From Streptomyces cellostaticus (GTDB lineage: Bacteria; Actinomycetota; Actinomycetes; Streptomycetales; Streptomycetaceae), in contig NZ_KQ948022.1 in NCBI RefSeq assembly GCF_001513965.1, positions 319,482 through 383,481 of the forward strand: DNA of 64,000 nucleotides, read 5' to 3'. The notes below the pieces were generated by a model. It saw only the letters and a program-made list of their open reading frames with translations. It was not told the origin of the DNA and made no database searches. Of this stretch, positions 61,642 through 64,000 are shown piece after piece. Every line of letters starts with the position of its first letter. Positions within the stretch are counted from its first letter, which is position 1. The translations under genes and the position numbers were made by a program.

Positions 61642-62139
61642 ATGAGCAGCCACTCGACCGTCATTCCCGCGGAAGACGAAGATCCGTCGCGAAAGGCGCC
61701 CGGTTCGCCCGAGCGGGCCTGGCTCGGCGTGGTGTCGGCTGAGCACGCACGGCATGCGAGCCGGCACGGCTGGATCCAGCTCAACCACGGCGACCGCCGC
61801 AACCTCGCGCGGATGCGCCGGGGCGACGGCTTCGTCTGCTACTCGCCCACCGAGCGCATGGGCGACAGGGCCAAGCTGCGCGCCTTCACCGCGCTGGGAG
61901 TGATCGCTGACGACGAGCCGTATCTCGCCGACGCAGTGATGAACATGGGCGCCAAGGGGACTGTGCGGCCCTGGCGTCGAGCCGTCGACTTCGACGACGT
62001 ACATGCCGCCGACCTGCGCGCCGTCGGCGCCGACCTGGTCCTGACGCAGCGGCCGAACTGGGGGTACGGACTGCGCTTCGGCCTGGTGCCGCTGGCGGTC
62101 GCGGACTTCGCGCTGCTCCGTGCCGCGATGGAGGGATGA
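61642..62139 (+). CDS. EVE domain protein
   Basis: The 165-residue protein has an EVE/PUA-like domain (AWLGVVSAEHARHASRHGWI, then LARMRRGDGFVCYSPTERMG and LRAFTALGVIADDEPYLAD). EVE proteins are thought to recognise modified bases in RNA or DNA. ATG 61642 follows CAGGAGGG. It stands alone, with no restriction or modification genes beside it. Confidence 0.85.
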   Translation: MSSHSTVIPAEDEDPSRKAPGSPERAWLGVVSAEHARHASRHGWIQLNHGDRRNLARMRRGDGFVCYSPTERMGDRAKLRAFTALGVIADDEPYLADAVMNMGAKGTVRPWRRAVDFDDVHAADLRAVGADLVLTQRPNWGYGLRFGLVPLAVADFALLRAAMEG

Positions 62140-62319
62140 GGAACAACGAGGAGCGCCGACGACCGCCGAGGTGTGCGGCTGGCGCGGGGCTCTACGAGAG
62201 ACGGGGGACGAGTCGGACGGGTGAGGTGCGGACGCCTCGGCAGCGGAATCGTCAACCGCTCTCCACCAGGCCTCCGGCAGCCGCCGCGCTGCCGGCCTCG
62301 GTCTCCTGTGACCTACGGG

Positions 62320-62464
62320 GAGGCGTTTGGGGGCCCGGACCCGGACACCAGCGGCCGGTTCGCCAACCCGCAGTGTGGCACGGCACAACTGCTCCTGCGC
62401 GCTGGACCGCGGACCATACGACCTGGTGGTGAACCGGCTCAAGAAGCTCTACGGCTGGAGGTGA
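62320..62464 (+). pseudogene. Frameshifted C-terminal gene remnant, unknown family
   Basis: One frame reads GEAFGGPDPDTSGRFANPQC, GTAQLLLRA up to about 62402. A second frame then continues LDRGPYDLVVNRLKKLYGWR to the stop at 62464. The two look like one protein tail with a one-base shift. I cannot name the family. The rest of 62140-62540 shows no gene. Confidence 0.35.
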
Positions 62465-62540
62465 ATCCTTTTCGGGCTTCCCCGCCTCTTATCCGTGTAC
62501 CGGCCGCACGGGTCGGTGAATACCAGGAGGAACCACCACA

Positions 62541-62633
62541 ATGGTCATGATCGTAGGCACCGTAGTGATCGGCGCGCTGCTGGTGTGCGCGTGCACCGTG
62601 CACCTGATGAGGCGCCGGAAGAGCCGAAGCTGA
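62541..62633 (+). CDS. 30-residue single-span membrane peptide
   Basis: ATG 62541 follows a strong AGGAGGA site. The 30-codon frame encodes MVMIVGTVVIGALLVCACT, then a short basic tail (MRRRKS). It is one membrane helix with an arginine/lysine cytoplasmic anchor. It ends 44 bases before an ECF sigma factor gene and may be cotranscribed. Confidence 0.5.
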   Translation: MVMIVGTVVIGALLVCACTVHLMRRRKSRS

Positions 62634-62677
62634 CCAGTGCCTGTGCGCGTGGCACTTTCCGGGTATGAGTAGGACAC

Positions 62678-63277
62678 ATGAACCGACGCTTCCCCTGGCC
62701 GGACGAGCGGCTGATCAAGGCCGCCCAGGACGGCGACGTCACCTCGCTCACCACCGTCGTCATGGAGTCGCAGCCTCATGTGCGCAAGTTCGCCATATCG
62801 CTGTGCGCCTCACCGCAGGACGCGGAGGACGCGGCGCAGGAGGCGCTGATCATCCTGTACCGGAAGATCGGCACCCTGCGGGCCACCGGCGCGCTCGCCT
62901 CATGGATGTTCCGGATCGTGCGCAATGAATGCCTCCGGCAGGTGCGGCTGCTCGTCTCGCGGAGCGACGAGGCAGCGGCCGAACCGGAGGCCGGCGCGGA
63001 GCCGTCCGCCGAGGACGCGGTGCTGCGCAGGCTGGAGGTGGAGCGGATCGCGGCCGCGGTCAGTGACCTTCCCCGTGACCAGCGGCAGGTCCTGATCATG
63101 CGGGACGTCCAGGGCCTGCCCGGCAATGTCGTCGCCCGGTCGCTCGGTCTGAGCAACGCCGCGATGAAGTCGCGGCTGCACAGGGCCCGCGCAGCACTGC
63201 GTCACTCACTGGCACTGACCGATCAAGCACCCGACCGAGCTGTCGATCAACCAGATCGAGGAGAGTTACGACCGTGA
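62678..63277 (+). CDS. ECF-type RNA polymerase sigma factor
   Basis: The 199-residue factor has region 2 (LIKAAQDGDVTSLTTVVMES, EDAAQEALIILYRKIGTLR, ASWMFRIVRNECLRQVR) and region 4 (LPRDQRQVLIMRDVQGLPGN, SLGLSNAAMKSRLHRARAAL). No ordinary anti-sigma gene follows; instead the stop overlaps the start of a YgaP-like membrane protein (GTGA), and a 30-residue membrane peptide precedes it. Either could control it. Confidence 0.9.
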   Translation: MNRRFPWPDERLIKAAQDGDVTSLTTVVMESQPHVRKFAISLCASPQDAEDAAQEALIILYRKIGTLRATGALASWMFRIVRNECLRQVRLLVSRSDEAAAEPEAGAEPSAEDAVLRRLEVERIAAAVSDLPRDQRQVLIMRDVQGLPGNVVARSLGLSNAAMKSRLHRARAALRHSLALTDQAPDRAVDQPDRGELRP

Positions 63278-63657
63278 ACACCGTGAACACAGTGAAGCCC
63301 ACGCAGAGCACGCAGACCCCGGCCGCCGCAAAGCCCGCGGCGCCCGAGATGAACTTCGCCAGCAAGTCCGTCCCGCGCCACCTGGCGCGCGGTGTCATCG
63401 GCTTCGGGCTGATCATCGGCTCGATCGCCCTGGTGCCCGTCGTCGGACCGGTATCCCTGCTGGCGGCCCCGCTGGGCCTGATTGCCTTCCGTGGCTGCCC
63501 CACTTGCTGGATGGTCGGCCTGGCGCAGACCATCTCCCGCGGCCGTCTGGAGCGCAAATGTGTCGACGGCGTCTGCACCATCGCCAAGGCGGACCCGGCG
63601 AAGAAGGCCGCGGACGATTCGACGGTCGACACCACCGCCCCGGCCGACTCCCGGTGA
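63274..63657 (+). CDS. YgaP-like small membrane protein with conserved cysteines
   Basis: The 127-residue protein starts at GTG 63274, overlapping the sigma stop, with GAGGAGAG upstream. It has two hydrophobic segments (GVIGFGLIIGSIALVPVVG, VSLLAAPLGLIAF) of the YgaP/DUF2892 type, then RGCPTCWMVGLAQ and KCVDGVCTI, giving four cysteines in two CxxC-like pairs. It could report redox state or metal to the sigma factor, which is inference from the coupling. Confidence 0.75.
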   Translation: MNTVNTVKPTQSTQTPAAAKPAAPEMNFASKSVPRHLARGVIGFGLIIGSIALVPVVGPVSLLAAPLGLIAFRGCPTCWMVGLAQTISRGRLERKCVDGVCTIAKADPAKKAADDSTVDTTAPADSR

Positions 63658-64000
63658 CCATCCCACCGCCCCTGCCCGCGAACGCTTGCCCCTTCGGCTC
63701 AGGAGGGGGCAGAGAGTCCACGCGCAGGCGGGGCGGCGGGCGGGGGCGGGTTGCGCTGTGCGGCTGGTGGTGTCCCGCACGCCACGGGGCTGTACCGCAC
63801 CCATGAGGGGGTTGGTGAAATCCGAACTCCGATACCGGCGTCGGCGCGGGCGACCATGGAGGCCAACTCATCCCTGAACGTCTCGCATCCGTCTGACGCC
63901 GACAGGATGCCAAAACGCCGAAATCCTCCCGGCGTCGGCACGATCCGGAAGGGTATTTCTGGCTCGCTGTGAGCGAGCCACGACTATCGCGTTGCGCTAA
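63658..64000 (+). other. Right-end region without a clear gene
   Basis: A minus-strand frame (63699-63941) has a protein-like N-terminal half (FGILSASDGCETFRDELASM) and then a proline-rich tail; I cannot place it and it may be a remnant. GGCTCGCT-GTG-AGCGAGCC is a perfect hairpin at 63961-63979. The window ends 21 bases later. Confidence 0.35.

Noticed and set aside
1..64000. CRISPR arrays, tRNA, rRNA genes, insertion sequences and prophage genes
   Set aside because: No regular spaced repeats, no cloverleaf with a recognisable T-arm, and no transposase, integrase or phage structural protein were found by reading.

Overview
The window looks like a Streptomyces chromosome segment. It has very high GC with strong G/C third positions, GTG starts, ATGA/GTGA gene overlaps and the dispersed GC-rich intergenic hairpins common in that genus. 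Its families are also typical: actinobacterial lasso peptide genes, SpoIIE-type phosphatases fused to HATPase domains, nSTAND/trypsin proteins and a nitrate reductase fused to a flavoprotein. No species is assigned.

Left part (1-11.2 kb): a nearly complete glycine betaine utilisation locus. It has the end of a betaine/proline permease and its binding lipoprotein, a dimethylglycine oxidase, then a translationally coupled run folD-glyA-soxB-soxDA-soxG. Betaine is imported, dimethylglycine and sarcosine are demethylated onto tetrahydrofolate, and FolD and GlyA recycle the one-carbon units and glycine. Next (11.2-15.8 kb, minus strand) is a compact lasso peptide cluster: a 36-residue precursor, cyclase, RRE protein, leader peptidase and ABC exporter. 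The predicted core, LLARHGNDRVIFSKN, resembles the citrulassin family.

16-24.5 kb: an ECF41-type sigma factor with a fused SnoaL domain, its epimerase and an FMN reductase, facing a short-chain dehydrogenase across two inverted copies of an ECF41-like promoter. A secreted trypsin-like protease, a pair of truncated xanthine dehydrogenase/PucR genes, a molybdate-type HTH-TOBE protein and a tyrosinase follow. 24.5-29.4 kb: a two-gene module, a Trypco1-like protein plus a 1464-residue trypsin-nSTAND-TM-propeller protein, which matches the described NTP-dependent conflict systems.

29.5-42.3 kb: three PP2C/SpoIIE phosphatases interleaved with a sugar ABC importer. The importer's binding protein has a paralogue translationally coupled to one phosphatase. 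42.3-47 kb: small genes mixed with four truncated gene fragments. 47-54 kb: a TetR-controlled MMPL exporter and lipid-binding protein, an acyl-CoA ligase, a LysR regulator and an unlisted 55-residue secreted two-cysteine peptide. 54-64 kb: msrA, a secreted HNH-like protein, a self-contained nitrate reductase, a chloramphenicol phosphotransferase, a cobalamin riboswitch with a 2Fe-2S protein, an EVE protein, and a sigma factor flanked by a 30-residue membrane peptide and a YgaP-like membrane protein.

The most promising leads are the lasso peptide variant, the Trypco1/nSTAND system, the twin ECF41 promoters, the binding-protein/phosphatase coupling and the unannotated small peptides. All calls come from reading the sequence and remembered family features; no database search was run.
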